This document shows, piece by piece, positions 1 through 12,644 of a stretch of DNA of 64,000 bases (its first letter is position 1; the number at the start of each line of letters is the position of its first letter). Location of the stretch: assembly GCA_009829735.1 (NCBI GenBank), contig CM020618.1, positions 36,928,894 through 36,992,893 on the forward strand, written 5' to 3'. Below the pieces are notes generated by a model. That model had not been told where the DNA came from. It did no database searches and saw only the letters and a list, made by a program, of their open reading frames with translations. A program made the position numbers and the translations under genes. The DNA comes from Pyropia yezoensis. Taxonomy: Eukaryota; Rhodophyta; Bangiophyceae; Bangiales; Bangiaceae.

Positions 1-575
1 ACCCTCTTCAGATCCTTGCCCCGTGGTTCGATAACCCGATACCGGTGGCAGTTGGCCGTCGTCCCCGAGAGTGGGACTCTGCGGGTGGGGGGCGTGAGGT
101 GTCCCGTCGTCGGGCGGAGCCCCGCCAGGTTTACGGTGGAGCCACTTCAGTAGGGTCCTACCGGGCCTTGTATCCGGCGCCACCGGCTCCGGTGGTGGCC
201 GTGTCGGCTCCTGTGGCTCCTCTGGCTGCGCCTGTGTCACCTTCCGCCCCTGTCATGCCTGACGGGGGTCCCCGTCTATGGTATGAGGGCGTTGACGCCC
301 TTATTGCCCGTGCGATGTGGGAGGGTCTCTCTGTTAGCTGGGGGGATATCCCTCCAGGTGCTGCGCTGGTTGGGTCCGCGCGTTGCTTCGGTGGCGTGCT
401 GGACCGCCTCCAGTCCTCTCTGGCGGACGTGGAGGCTGGCCGCAGCACTCTCGTCCAGCTATGCACCGAGGTAACTCGTGTGATTGACCGTCGTGAGATT
501 GCCGACCGGTGGAGCATGGAGGTGTACGCACTTACGCGTGAGTGGCCTCCCTCGGGCAGTGGGTCTACCCACTGA
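1..575 (+). CDS. ORF C, C-terminal part (antisense gene of family A1), truncated by window edge
   Basis: Open from the first bases to a TGA at 573-575, about 190 residues. It matches the ends of the two complete copies at 35354-37780 and 55108-57477. It runs opposite to the A1 gag-pol on the minus strand and converges with it. Visible parts are an Arg/Pro-rich linker, an Ala/Pro/Val-rich low-complexity stretch, and a C-terminal domain beginning PRLWYEGVDAL with a helix-forming tail (FGGVLDRLQ, STLVQLCTEVTRVIDRREIADRW). I recognise no known family, so no function is given. Being a fragment, its start is outside the window. Confidence 0.75.
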   Translation, partial: PLQILAPWFDNPIPVAVGRRPREWDSAGGGREVSRRRAEPRQVYGGATSVGSYRALYPAPPAPVVAVSAPVAPLAAPVSPSAPVMPDGGPRLWYEGVDALIARAMWEGLSVSWGDIPPGAALVGSARCFGGVLDRLQSSLADVEAGRSTLVQLCTEVTRVIDRREIADRWSMEVYALTREWPPSGSGSTH

Positions 576-969
576 GAAGTGCTATTGTTTGTGAGGGAGA
601 GGGACCCGGTGACCCTTATGGTGGCCGGGTAGTGCGTATGAACTCATCCCCCGCTGTGGCCTTTGCCTGATACCAATGCCTGCCATTGGGGAATACCCCG
701 TCTGACTTAGCCGTGGCCTGCCTCGGATCTTTCCCGCACCCCCCAACCCATCCTGGTTGGTTAATACTCATGAGGGTCAACCTTCCTTGGTCCGTCACTT
801 GCCCAATGGATGAAGGTTTACCTTGGTGTAAGCCCCAGGTTGCTTTGAAATTATCGGAGTTAGTCATCTCCTTCAAGTAATCTTGTAAAGGTCAGTAGCT
901 TACTTAGTTTGCCTAAGTCCGCTCCAACTTAGTGAACCTAAGTCTTGCCGAATCCATGTGACACCCTAC
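576..969. other. Convergent spacer between ORF C and A1 pol, with two CTTAG...CTAAG repeats
   Basis: No gene is seen here. Two copies of an imperfect palindrome, CTTAG followed by CTAAG, start at 903 and 928 (spacing 25). ORF C ends into this stretch from the left and integrase from the right, so it is the shared 3' flank of two convergent genes. The A2 version at 38037-38132 has four units at exactly 24-bp spacing. A transcript-end role is inferred from position only. Confidence 0.6.
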
Positions 970-3900
970 TTAGTAGGTATAAGCCTCACCCCCCAACAGC
1001 CGAAGTCGGTGTCGGTTGGGTTGTAACAGTAGGCGTCGTCGCGTCATGTAAGGCATGAGAAGTTGGCGGGGTATATTCGCCGCCTGTTCCCACGTGGGTG
1101 AGTCGTATCCGACCCACATCATTTTGACATACCAGGGTCCTGGTAGGTCCGGGTCGGTGTGTCCGACCACGCTCTCCACTTGGTATGGAATCCCATCCGG
1201 TCCCACCGGGTCATCTGACCGGTGGGTTGTAAGAGCTTCATGTAGCAACCCAGCCGGTACCGGCTGAGGCTGTTCCAGCTTCGGAGCAGGTGTCACATCA
1301 TTGAGGTTGATGCGTTGTATCTCCGTATCGGAGTGCAGGATGACAGAGTGATCATCTCTGTGTAGGATCTGGTACGGTCCCTTAACCGGTTGCATGAGCT
1401 TGTTCCCGCGGAACTTCTGATGTCTGATATAGACCCAGTCACCTGTTACCAGGGTTGCGTTGCGTACCCGTAGCCGGGCGTCAAAGTTCTTCTTGTATCG
1501 AAGTTGTGTCCGGTCAAGGGCACCCTTGAGCTTCGGAATCATCCATGATAGCTTGGCCAACCAAGCTAAGTGGATCCGTTCGGCCGGTCGGCCCTTCGGT
1601 ATGTCATACCGCGTGCATCTGCCCGGTGGCAGCGTCAGGTTCCCGACGCCCAACGGCATGACCCATTTCAGTGGGGCAATGCTGGTACTCCGGTGAAGCC
1701 TGGCATTGTATGCCAGGGTCAAGACGGACAGAAGCCTGTCCCACGTCTTCGTGTGCTCTGCCACATAGCATTGGAGCATCTTAACGATGGTGCGGTTGAA
1801 CCGCTCCACCTGCCCGTTGGATTGCGGGTGGTGGTCGGATGCCCGACGGGGTTCGATGCCGAACATGCCCAGGACCTTAGTTCAAAATGCTGACGTAAGG
1901 TTTGCTCCGTTATCGGAGAGGAGTTGCTTCATGACTCCGTATGCACTGATCCAGTGGTCAACCACTGCGTTCATGATGGTGTAGGCCGTATCGTTCGGGA
2001 TTGCTACTGCCCGTGACAGCTTAGTAAAGCGGTCCGACATGACCAGGATGTACCTGTTCCCCTCTTCCGTTACCGGAAGCGGTCCGAGTATGTCGATAGC
2101 GACTTGCTCGTTGGGCCCGTCTGGGGGGAACAGTTTCATATCGGATGCCCGCCTATGAAGACTCATACGCTTCCGTGTACACGGGTGGCGTCCCCGCACG
2201 TGGTCGATTACATCGACGGCCATTGCTGGCCAGTATAAGAACCTTCGCATTGCTGCGAACATGCGCGAACCTCCCGGGTGTCCGGTTGTGTGGTTCTCGT
2301 GTTCTCGTTCCATGACGGCTTGTCGTAGGGACACGGGAACCACGACCTGATGCCGTCCATCGGCGGGTGCCCGCCGGTATATGAGTCCGTCCTTATTCTC
2401 GGAGAAGATGCCGGCCGTGCCGGCCAGGAGGTTAGCACGATGGCGTTTACAGTCATCGTCATTGGCCTGTGCCTCGCGGAAAGTCCGCGAGGGTCAATGG
2501 GCACGCAAGGTGTGCCATGGTATGGTCAACCATACCTTGGGTAGCATTACCCACCATGCAAACCGGTACCACCGGGATGTCTTCGTCCACCTGTCGGGTA
2601 TCCCCGCTTGGTGTATCGAGTCGCGACAGCGCGTCCCCCAGATGATGGGATGAGCCGGCCTTATAAATGGTCCGGTAGTCGTGCTCGGCCATCTTCAGCC
2701 TCCACCGGGCTAGCCGACCGTGGCTGTCGGAATCCTTGTCACCAAGGTTGAGAAGCCATTGTAGAGGTTCGTGGTCGGACCTTAGGATAAGCCTGGAACC
2801 TTCCAGGTATGGCCGGAGCAGTTGCACTGCCCATATGACTCCGAGGCACTCGCGCTCGGTGGCACTATAGTTACGCTCAGCCGGGTTGAGTGTCCGGCTC
2901 AAGTACCCTACCGGATGTAGGTCCGGGATAGCATTATCGGTACCGATGATGGTCTCACCTTGTAACAGGGTACATCCCACTGGGGTATCGCAGGCATCGA
3001 CGTCGATGACGAAGGTCCCGCGTCTATGCGGCAACGCAAGCACGGGTGGGGCTAGCAGAGCTTGCTTGAGCAGCTCGAATGCCTCTCCCTCGCTGGGCGA
3101 GCGAGGTTGGAGTACCTTGGGCAAGGCGCTGCTCGTCAGAACCGTTAACGGTTTGGCTATACGAGCGAAGTCCTTGACGAACCGTCGGTATACGTTGCAC
3201 ATCCCCAGGAAGCTTTTCAGCTGTGTCTGGGTGGTCGGGTATCGCGCATCCCGGAGTGCCCGGGTAATAGCTTCGAGCACCCCCAGTGTACCTGGTGTGA
3301 TCTGGTGACCCAGATACTCGACTGTCTGCTGGAAGAAGGCGCACTTCTTGAGGCGCAGGGTTACCCCGGCGTTTCGCAAAAGGGTGAGTACCTCGTCGAC
3401 ATGTTGCACATGGTCATCCATGTTACGCGAGAAGACGATGACGTCGTCCAAGTACACCAGGCAGTCACGCCACTTTACTCCCGACAGTATAATGTCGATG
3501 GCCCGCTGGAATGTGGCGGGGGCGTTGGACAATCCGAAGGGCATCCTTAGGAACTCGTACACGCCACTGCGACAGACGAACGCCGTCTTGAGGATATCCT
3601 CTTCCGCAACTGGGATCTGCCAGTACCCGGCATTGCAGTCAATGGTGGTAGACACTGTGGCCTCCCCCAGCGAGTCGATGCACTCGTCCATCCTTGGTAA
3701 AGTGTATGAGTCTTTCTTGGTAAACAAGTTGAGGCGTCGATAATCGATGCAAAACCGAGGGGTTTGATCCTTCTTCGGAACGATAACGACTGGGGCGCCC
3801 CACTCCGACATCGAGGGTCGGATCACCTTAGCTTCGCTCATCCTCTTCACTTCTCCATCAACGATCTCTCGTTGCATTGGTCCCGCGATGCGGTTGCGAC

Positions 3901-5114
3901 CGCGCTGGTCGAGCACCTGGTACCAGGTCTATACGGTGTTGGATTGCCCCAATGGTACCTAGCGCCCCGCCGGTCCACATGAAGTCATGCTTTCTTAGCA
4001 TCCGTCGTACCCCTTCGGCTACCGAAGGGGGAAGGTGGTCGAGGTCAGCCTCGGCCAGTGCCTTCAAGGCTTCTTGGTCCTTTGGCGGCATGTCCGCCGG
4101 AGCTGTCGCTGGGTTAGGCTTCCCGTCATCGGGTTGCTGTCGCTCGGTGGTCTCGGCGACCGCCAGCACCTCAAGTGGTTCCACTTGACCTTCCTTGTCA
4201 GGGGTAAGGATATCTCCTTCGTAGAGCTCGGCAATCCCGAGGATAGTTCCTTTCGAAAGGGTGACTGCCTTACGGCGATAGTTCGCCATCACGAGCAGTG
4301 CTGACCCCCCCGCTGGGAGGTCTACGATACCGTTGGCCATGGTCAACCCATGGCGCTTGTAGGTTCGTAGGTTGGACTGGACTCTGCATATGCCTGCGAG
4401 GTCACAGTTAACCGGGAGGACGGTCTCCGATAACGGCTCCAAGCGAGTCCGCTTGGCCAGCCGGAGTGTCTTCGGTTCAACGCTTGCGTATACATCAGCC
4501 ACGTTAACGTGGCTCCCTTGTAGCGTCAGGTCCCTGACGATAGCTGTCTGTCCTCTCCTCGTCCCGTCGGCCTCTTGCAGCTCGACGGTCCTCCGGCCCG
4601 GCCGGATTGCATCAATGTGAACGTTGATGAAGGCGCACCCCAGTATGCAGGGCACAGATAGAGTCTCACACACCAGGAAGTCAACTTCCGTAGTGAGCTC
4701 CCCGATGGTGACCCGCAGCGACATCGCTGCGGTCGTACGAATGAGACGACCATTCACATCCTTGATCGTGGGTCCCCGAGCAACTCTGACTCGCGGGAGC
4801 CACTTGTCCGGGAGGGTATCCTTCCGGATCAGGTTACTTCCAGCCCCTGTATCCAGTACGGGGTAATACGATCGGGTCGACTGGGGGTCAACCCCCAGTG
4901 TGGCTGATACCTTGAAGTTCTCCAAGGTGAACAGTACGTGGCCTACACCGATATCCGGTGTAGCTCGGGCATCCTGAACAGGGCCCTTGTCTGGTTCCAT
5001 GTGACGGGGCTTCCCGTCCTCTCCTCCCAACCTTGGTGGTTTGTCATCAATCCCCTGACGCCGTGTCGTCGGGGCCGGAAGGTGTACCCGGAGGTTGATG
5101 CGGCGTCGGCTCAA
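970..5114 (-). pseudogene. pol: A1 Pol: protease, reverse transcriptase, RNase H, integrase, chromodomain (fossil)
   Basis: Reading down the minus strand, the order is aspartic protease (VLDTGAGSNLIRKD), reverse transcriptase ([18 protein letters not shown]), RNase H (VIDVDACD; ATERECLGV; RSDHEPLQWLL), integrase zinc finger (HTTGHPGG with HPC), the DDE core (MSDRFTKLSRA; LLSDNGANLT; NGQVERFNR), a GPY-type segment (VKGPYQILH) and a chromodomain-like tail (VKMMWVGYDSPTWEQAANIP). This is the standard order of a Ty3/gypsy Pol. The copy is broken, with about three or four breaks. It is nearly the same as the copies at 24956-27804 and 50542-54685. Confidence 0.88.
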
Positions 5115-5200
5115 CCGCGCTCTCCGTGGGGCTTTCCCCGCGGCAGTCCGGGGTGGCTTGCTAGGGCTACCCCAGCGACCCCGTGTCGTCCTTCCTCTTA

Positions 5201-6073
5201 CTAGTTTCCCGTACTCGGCCGGTTACTATCTTCCGGGACATCTGGGAGCGGTGGTGCCTCCTCGACTGCCAGTACTCCTCCTGGAGCTTGCTGCCTACAC
5301 GGTGCCGGGCCTCGGGCGGGATACCCACCAATGGATGCCTTGCGTTGCGCCGCTGCCCGTCGAGACTCCTCCGGGATGAGCGGGCATGCGGACACCCAGT
5401 GTTGGGGGTCTCCGCACAACACACATCCGGACGTGCCGGCCGGCCCGGGCGTCCGCGTCGGGTTGGCTCCATAGGTCCGGTTGCCTGCCTCGGGCGCCCG
5501 AGTGCCTGCCCCTTGGTAGGCCTTGGGTCCCCGTGCCAGCCGGAACATAGACTCCCCCAACCGGTTGGCTCTACCAGCGATGTGCGGAGGTGCCTCCGTA
5601 CGTACTGCCCATGTCGGCAGGGGTTGGTGGGGGTGACCCGTGACCGGGGCATACCCCGTAGTCCGCACATACGGGACGCGCCGTCCCGCTCCCTCGTTAA
5701 CCTGGAACTGGGTCCTCGCCGGGGCGATGTACGCTACCGTACCATGCTCATCAATCACCGGCGTCGCCGGTAGCAACAGGTGGCCCTGTTGGTCGACTAG
5801 AGGTTCATCCTTACCGGTAGGGGTATGTTCGGTCGCCACCAGTACTGGTGCGGCCTTACGTTCCACCTTCTCTTGCCTCGGTACCGGTGTAAGACTGGGC
5901 TTGCCTCCCTCACCCTTGGGCTTCGGGGCCAAGGCGCATTCCGGGTGTAGCACCCGGTAGGCGTCCCCTAGGGACATGCACATATGCATCAGTCGACTGA
6001 AGTTCGTCCGAGCCGTATTGGCTCCCCGTGCGGATATCCGCACATAGTTGGGTACTCCTGCGAACAGGATGGC
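5201..6073 (-). pseudogene. gag: A1 Gag, C-terminal part with CCHC zinc knuckle (fossil fragment)
   Basis: About 290 codons remain, starting within the conserved gag stretch that reads [20 protein letters not shown]. The single zinc knuckle [14 protein letters not shown] has C-x2-C-x4-H-x4-C spacing, followed by a Pro/Ala-rich tail. Subtype A1 is recognised from wording such as TPTGKDEPL and TGYAPVTGHPHQ, where A2 has TPIGEDDPL and [12 protein letters not shown]. The upstream end is the joint with family B. The gag part that belongs before it is at 15158-16466. Confidence 0.85.
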
Positions 6074-9000
6074 TAGACATTTTCCGGCCTTCTTCTTGGG
6101 ATAGCCAGGGTACTGCGGCCCGCTTGCGCCGGGTCAAGTCCCGTTTGCTTGGCGGAGGCGCCCGGGTGACATGGTCGCTGCTCACCCGGTACGGGGAACA
6201 ATCCACGTCTAGAAGAAAGGTCCAGCCATCCGTATTCAGGATCTCATAAGGTCCATCCGTCTTAGAGTCCAGCTTCCCCCGGGTCTTGCTATGGTTGTCC
6301 ACAAAAACCCAGTCGCCACCACCCAGTTCCTTGTTCTTTTCCCGGACTCCTTTGTCGTAGTCCCGCTTGTATCGCTCCTGGGTCTTTGAGATTGACTCCT
6401 TGACTCTTGGGAACAGGAGCTTCAGTTGTTCCACGAACTCATCCTTTGCCTTGGGACCTGACTTCAGTGCAGGCTGGAGACCGTCTGGTATTCTTTCCAG
6501 GGAGAAGTTGGTCAGCCGCCTTGGGGTGCCAAAGTCGAGTGGAGCGACCCCCGTCGTCCGGTGAACTCGGGAGTTGTAGGCTAGCGTGAGGACAGCCAGG
6601 AGCTCGTCCCAGTCTTCTTGGTGCTCCTCCACGTAGTGCCGTAGCATGTCCACTAGGGTCCGGTTGAATCGTTCCACCTGGCCGTTCGTTTGCGGGTGGT
6701 ATGTCGTGGTGAACAAGTTCTTAATACCCATCAGGTCACAGACTCCCTGGAAGAACAGGGATGCAAACTGGGGGCCATTGTCTGTTAGGACGGAGTCTGG
6801 AGAGCCGTAGGCAGCTATCCAGTACTCGCAGAAGGCTGACGTGACATCCAGAGCCGTGATGGTCTTCAGCGGGATCGCTCGAGTGAACTTGGAGAACCGG
6901 TCACAAATGATGAGCAGGTATATGTTGCCGCTGGATGTTTCAGGTAGGGGCCCCAGGATGTCCATGCTTAAGCTTGCAAAGGGCCCCGCCGCAGGGAATA
7001 GGCGTAGCTTGGAAGTCTTCTTCCTCTCGGACAACCGGTTCCTTGCACAAGAGACACAAGCCTCCAAGTGCTTATGGACGTCACTGGCCATGGTTTCCCA
7101 GTAATCATGTCGTCGCATTGACGCATACATCCGAGTGATGCCAGGATGTCCGGCCTTGGGAGACTAGTGCTCCAGGCGGAGGATGTCAGCCCGTAGACTC
7201 CGGGGTACGTAGACTTGAGTTGCCCCATCAAAGGGTGACACCCGTACCAGGAGTCCATCTGTAGACTCGGAGAAGCGACTATTCCGGTTCAGGTCCATCT
7301 GGTGGCGAAGCTCCAAGCATTGAGGATCCGTGGGCTGTGCCTCCAGCATCTGGTGAATGGTTACCGGTTGATGAGCTTCGGGTGTCTCATACAAGGGAGC
7401 ATGCCAGCCACGTCCAACATTCGGGAGGATGAAACGAGGTATTTCCTCCGGGATAGGACCGGTGTCGGCTGAAGGAGTCTCCAGCCGGGACATGGTGTCG
7501 GCGCAGTGGTGCTCCCTCCCTGCTCTGGTGCACACCTTGTACTTGAATTCCGAAAGGCGCAGGCGCCACCGGGCGACCCTTCCTTGGCTGCTGTCCATGC
7601 ATAGCAGCCACCTTAGGCTGGCGTAATCCGTCCGGATGAGGAACTCTTGTCCTTCGAAATATGGGCGTAACAGGAAGCAAGCCCAGACGACCGCCAAGCA
7701 CTCGCGCTCCGTCGTGGAATAGTTCTTCTCGGCTGGAGTCAGGACGCGACTGTAGTAGCCTATCGGGAGGAAGTGCCCATCAGGTTGCTGCTGGAGTAGA
7801 GAGCACCCCACCTGGACGCCACAGGCATCAGTCTCCAGGACAAACTGGCCCTCCCGCTTGGGTAACGCCAGTACTGGAGTTGTTGTCAGGCGCTTCTTGA
7901 GCTCTTCGAAGGCCGCGGTCTGCTTCTCGTCGAACACCGGGAGTTGTGCGGGGAGCTTCTTGCTGGTGAGCTTGGTCAATGGCCCGGCAATCAGAGCATA
8001 GTCCCGTACGAACCGGCGGTAGACCTTGCACATGCCCAGAAAGCTCTTGAGTTCCGTTTGGGTCTTAGGTTGCCGTGCATGCCGGAGGGCCTGGATGTTC
8101 TTCTCATTGACTCGGAGCTCCCCCGGACTCAGCACGTGCCCCAGGTAATCCACCTCAGTCTCAAACAGGTGGCACTTCTCGGCCTTCAGGGTAACTCCAT
8201 CCTTGGAAAGGAGGGCCAGGACCTGTCGAAGGTGCTATAGGTGTTCCGCCGGGGTTTCGGAGAAAACGATAATGTCGTCCAAGTAGACCAAACATGTTCT
8301 CCACCTGAGCCCCGACAGGATGATGTCAAAGGCTCTCTCGAAGGTGGCCGGAGCATTGGTGGGACCAAAAGGAAGACGCTTGCACCGGAATAGTCCCAGG
8401 TGGCACGTGAAGGTGGTCTTGTCCTTGTCCTCGTCAGCCAGAGGGATCTGCCAGTAACCGGCATTACAATCCAGCGTTGAGAAGAGGGTGGCATCACCAA
8501 GGAAGTCGATACAATCATCCATCCGGGGTATCGGGTATACATCCTTGACTGTCATCTCGTTCAGGGGCCTGTAGTCAACGCAGAAGCGGAAGTGACCGCC
8601 AGGTTTTGGGACGACTACCACCGGGAAGGCCCACTCGCCATCAGACGGCTCGATAACATCCATCTTGAGCATCTTGTTAGCCTGCTTCTCAATCTCATCC
8701 CGGCGATGAGGTCCAGCCCGGTATGGTTGCAGGTGCACTGGCTTGGCTTCCGGCTTGAGTTGAATCCGGTGTAGAGTGGCGTCCATCTTGCCCAGCTCTC
8801 CAGACCACAGGTGCCGATATTCCTGGAGAAGCTTCTCCAGGGCCTCCTTCAAGTCGGGAGGAACATTTTCTTGTTTGACCTTCGGCATCCCGGGTGGTGC
8901 ATGTTCGGGCTTCGGAGTGGCGCTGCCAGCCTGCTCTTGTTTTGGAGGTACGTCTAAGGCCGTCAAGTTGGATGCCAGCTCTTGTTGCAGGTTCAAGAGG

Positions 9001-9752
9001 TCTTCCTTGCTCATAGCACGGGCGGACCCCCGGTAAGGCTCTGCTGTACCAACTCTGTTGCCCTTGGCGAGGGTTACTGGCTTCCGGCTCACGTTGACAA
9101 TCAGCACCGAGAACGCGGTGTGCCTTTCTACCTTCTTGTGATGTCCGTGGGCCAAGTACAGCCGGTGTTTCGCCAGAAATTCCTTACGTCCGTAGATCAG
9201 GCATTGACCTGCAGTCCGGGTCGTTACTTGAACCTTGGTCTCCGAGCGAGGAGGTAGGAGCACCGGTTTGAAGAGAGTCAAGGTAGAGGGTGGGATGCGT
9301 TCCTTCTTGTTCTTGACTACACGAACCTTGGCGTCCAGATGCTCCAGCACCGGTGACACAAACCCATGGTTGAACTGCACCTTTCCTTCTCCGGGTAGGA
9401 TGCTCTTGACATGCTGCTTCTGGAAGTCCCAGCCTAGGATAAGGGCGACTGAGAGGGTCTTGACTATTAGAAAGGGAGAAAGCATTGGTTCATTGTTGAA
9501 AAAGACGGCGACAGGAAGGCGGCCCAGCGGTCGTAGGGTTTGACCTGATGCGTCGACAATGTGGGTTCTGGTAGGCGCTCTCCAGGCATGTAGACGCCAG
9601 CCCGGAGGTAACAGGTTCTCAGTGATGACGCTTGGTCCGGCTCCCGTGTCAACCACCGGCGTAACAGCCTGGGGGAGGCTATCCCCCGCCCGCATACGAG
9701 CATTAATCTTGAGGTCTTCCTTAAGCAGGACGAGCAAGGTCCCCTTGGACAA
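6074..9752 (-). pseudogene. pol: B Pol: protease, reverse transcriptase, RNase H, integrase core (fossil)
   Basis: The order is protease (PVVDTGAGPSVITENLLP), reverse transcriptase ([30 protein letters not shown]), RNase H (VLETDACGVQVG; TTERECLAVVWA), integrase zinc finger (H and CVSCARNR), DDE core (IICDRFSKFTRAIP; LTDNGPQFAS; HPQTNGQVERFNR) and a GPY segment (TDGPYEILNTDGW). The chromodomain that normally follows is at 14931-15157, separated by the permutation. It is broken, with about three breaks, at least one shared by all three B copies in the window. Near-identical copy: 20318-23996. Confidence 0.87.
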
Positions 9753-9880
9753 ACAGGGTGTCCAGGCGGCTACCAGTTGAGCAGGTAACTGCCCTCTTTT
9801 CTCCCGGCACGCAAGGGGAGAACGGGTAGAAGTACCCTGCCGTCGGAGATTCGGGAAGACACTTGCGGAGAGCGCCTGTC

Positions 9881-11641
9881 CTACTCGTTTCCCGGGTCCG
9901 AGGAGTCCGTAGAGGTCTCGGTCTCCAGGTCAAAGTCCGTAGGAGCTTCCCTTGCCAGAGCCTCCGTGATGCTCTGTAAGTTTGCCACTCGGATTGCGTG
10001 TACCTGTGCCTTGTCCATCTTGGAGGGTGCTCGCCGGTCAGCCCAGTTAACCGCCTTTGCAAACACCAGTCCCTGACGCTTGAGCTTCTCCTGGAGGTCC
10101 TTGGGAATGGTCGGGCACTGGTAGGACATGTGGTCCTCCTTCTGGCACAGCCAACAAGACCGGAACCGCTGGTTCTTGACCTGCTTGGGGGCGACCAGGG
10201 AAGGTTGCTCCTTAGAAACAAAGCCGCCCCACTTGTCCCCTGACCTCACGGGTGAGGCCTCGCCAACTGCGAGTACCGGTACAGGGCTATCACCTCCTTT
10301 TTACTTGTCGGGTCCGGGACGAACTCGCGACAACGGCTTGGAAGTTGATACCATGGGAGCCTGGAGTGCCTTGGCTTGCCGGTACTTGCCCTGGGTGTAG
10401 GCCATCAACTGCTGGAAGGTATGTTCTTGATGTTCCTGGTTGTAGTTCTCCGCGTACACTTGAAGATATTCAGGAAGCCCATCCGAGAAGATCATCTTGA
10501 GCCTGTCCTCAGGGTAAACGTTGCCACAAGCCTCGCTCATCTCCCGGACACGACGGGCGAAGGCCTCTGGAGTCTCTTGTCGCTCATTGGTTGCCCAGTT
10601 CAACCTGCCGACTGCCTTGCGCAGGGAGTCCGCGTCAGCGTAGTTGGACAGGACCCAGTTGACCGCCTCCGGATAGCTCCCAACGGTACGCCCGACAATG
10701 TGTCCGGCAGAGTCTGGTAGAACCTGTGCAAACCGTTGTTCCGCTTCTCCGGTCATGAAATTGACCAGGAGGTAGAGAGCCTTGCCCTCGGACACATCGA
10801 TGTCGTTGCATGCCTTGACGAACCGGCGCAGGAAGGCAAAGATAAGCGCCGGTCTCTTCCCGGAAAACTTTAGATGTCCCCCGAAGCTCGGCTGCATTCG
10901 CCGGTTCAGGGATGCCATCTTCTTGGCCATCTTCCGGGTGTAACCTTGGTCTTGGTTCTCCAGCCGGTAGTTACCCCAATACGTGACCTTGTTCAGGGTG
11001 GCATCTCCCACTTGGTGGGCAGGGAAGTCAAACTCGACTAGCCTGCGCCGAGTGGGACCAGGAGATGCGTCCCGGTCATATCCCTCCTCCGAGCTGGAGG
11101 AGCTGGTCTCGCTGGTGCTAGAGCGACGACGACGGCGCCGACGCCTCCGGCTGCTCCGGTTACCGGTCTTGGAGCTCCCCGCCCCATAGGATGCAAGGGG
11201 GGGAAAAGCTTGGCCGGTCCCAGGAGTCGAGATCTCAGGGTGACCCGTAGAACCAGTTACAGCGGTGCCTCTGGCACTGCTAGTGCCCACAGGGAGAGGT
11301 GTATACACCCAGCTGCCATGTGTGGGTCCAGGAGTAAACACACCAGGGGCTATCCCTGGAGGTTGAGGAGTAGAACCGACAGGAGGGAGACGTCTGCTGC
11401 GAGCGGACTCAAACGCCGTTGACCCCGGGGTGGCTCCCACAGGAGGAACAGCCGGAGGAACGGGATCAGGAGGTGCTTGGCCGCCTGTAGACTCCAGTCC
11501 GCTACCGGATGTCACACCCAGGTCTGCTTCACCCGTAGGGAGAACGCCGGGTTGGGCACCGTCCCCCGCGGTGACCAGGGATGCGTCAAGGGACGCGGGG
11601 TCTACCCCTTCGGGCACCGTCGTGCCAGGGAGGGTAGCCAT
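9881..11641 (-). pseudogene. gag: B Gag with Arg/Ser tract and CCHC knuckle (fossil)
   Basis: The start is taken at the ATG giving MATLPGTTVPEG, 191 bases after the primer-binding site. A Pro/Thr/Gly-rich N-terminal third leads to an arginine run followed by a Ser/Glu-rich acidic patch, then a capsid-like region (FSGKRPALIFAFLRRF; LYLLVNFMTGEAEQRF), and a CCHC knuckle CWLCQKEDHMSYQC. The intact counterpart, 586 residues, is at 39508-41268. This copy is broken once or twice. Confidence 0.85.
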
Positions 11642-11832
11642 GTTGGTCTCTTGACAGCCACAGTCCAGTTGCCTGCGTGTCCAAAGATCGCAAGACCACA
11701 AGAGAGGGGTTGGAGAGCCAGGAATGGGATTCCCGTGAACGGGTGCAAATAATTCCCAAAACCACAGAAAAAGACAGAACAGGAACAACCCAACCGCTGC
11801 TCCCAAATGTCTCTTCTCAAACACTCCTATCA

Positions 11833-11850
11833 TCCCCTGCTGCTCCACCA
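11833..11850 (-). promoter_or_regulatory. Primer-binding site of family B
   Basis: On the minus strand TGGTGGAGCAGCAGGGGA, four bases after the LTR end. It is the same 18-mer as in family A. Confidence 0.8.
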
Positions 11851-11854
11851 AATA

Positions 11855-12428
11855 TGTGGTATAAAACTCGATCCTCTCAGACACGTGTCAATATCCCTCG
11901 GGGGAAAGGGACAGGTAACACAGAAAGGGGAACTACGAGAGTGGTATGCCTGTTGCCTCACGTGCCTGCTCGCAGAGCAAACAGATACGCACGGTAGTGC
12001 ACACGGGGAAGAGGAAAGCAAACGCGCAGTTGTCTTTTTCCTGAGGGCGCGGGCCAAGGGCGCCTCGCTGTCCCTCTTAACGTGCATCTGGGGGAGCCTC
12101 GGCACGTTGGCCAGGTAGCCCCCCCCCCATAACCCCGAGTGGCCCCGACCCGAGTCTAACCTCGTCAGGTCGGGGGCCACTATCGCTACTAATTCTATTC
12201 CCACTCACTAATCTCACACTCAATTTTTCTCAAATCAAGTCCCTCACAAGTATGCAAAAACCCCTCAGAAATCCCTCTCTCACGTGTGGATAGCGTAGTC
12301 CACCGCATCCCAGTGCCGGGCACGGGCCACGGCCGCCAACCATCACCACACGGCGGGCGTCTTCTGGCACCTGGTGCCCTCTGGTTGCAGTCCCGGGTCG
12401 GCCCCATGTCGGGGCCAGGGATGCTACA
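11855..12428 (-). repeat. Family B LTR (574 bp), the only LTR of the permuted B copy
   Basis: It runs from TGTAGCATCCCTGG (outer end at 12428) to ...TTATACCACA (11855). It is flanked upstream by the purine-rich tract at 12429-12440 and downstream by the primer-binding site, so it served as 3' LTR on one side and 5' LTR on the other. It differs by only a few bases from the LTR at 17642-18215, and more from 38720-39295. Confidence 0.88.
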
Positions 12429-12440
12429 TAGCTTCCTCCC
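12429..12440 (-). promoter_or_regulatory. Polypurine tract of family B
   Basis: GGGAGGAAGCTA on the minus strand directly abuts the LTR start, the expected place for plus-strand priming. Confidence 0.55.
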
Positions 12441-12644
12441 TAGTCCGGCACGTCCTCGGGCCGAACCAGGTGCCACCGTGCACAGCCTCGAGCACGTCCA
12501 TACCGGTGCAGAGGTCGAGCGTCTTCACCCCGGTCACGATCACCTGCTCCGATTCTGCCCCCCCCCCCCTTCTCCTTCACCTTGGCCCTCTCGTTCCCCC
12601 GGATTCTGGACGTCATGTCCAGTTCCGAGATCTAAGCTGGGCCC

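Larger units (their letters stand above)
1..6073 (-). mobile_element. Family A, subtype A1, Ty3/gypsy chromovirus: gag 3' part to ORF C, cut by window edge
   Basis: On the minus strand this holds the C-terminal part of Gag, the whole Pol region and, antisense, the end of ORF C; the 3' LTR lies beyond base 1. It is a fossil with roughly three or four breaks in pol. Its upstream end joins family B DNA at 6073/6074, a junction also found at 23996/23997 and 49582/49583. The missing first part of this Gag lies at 15158-16466, on the far side of the B insert. Family is assigned from the DTGAG protease, the YLDD reverse transcriptase and the HHCC/DDE integrase. Confidence 0.85.
2265..12428 (-). repeat. 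Left arm of a ~10.16-kb inverted repeat
   Basis: This arm matches 17642-27804 on the other strand, from the outer end of the B LTR through B gag-pol and the A1 gag-pol to integrase. The arms differ in length by about one base and show scattered substitutions; the B Gag reading frame is the same in both, while the B protease region has several residue changes. They are therefore two real copies, not one sequence printed twice. The right arm stops at an assembly gap, so the true end may lie further out. The spacer is 12429-17641. Confidence 0.85.
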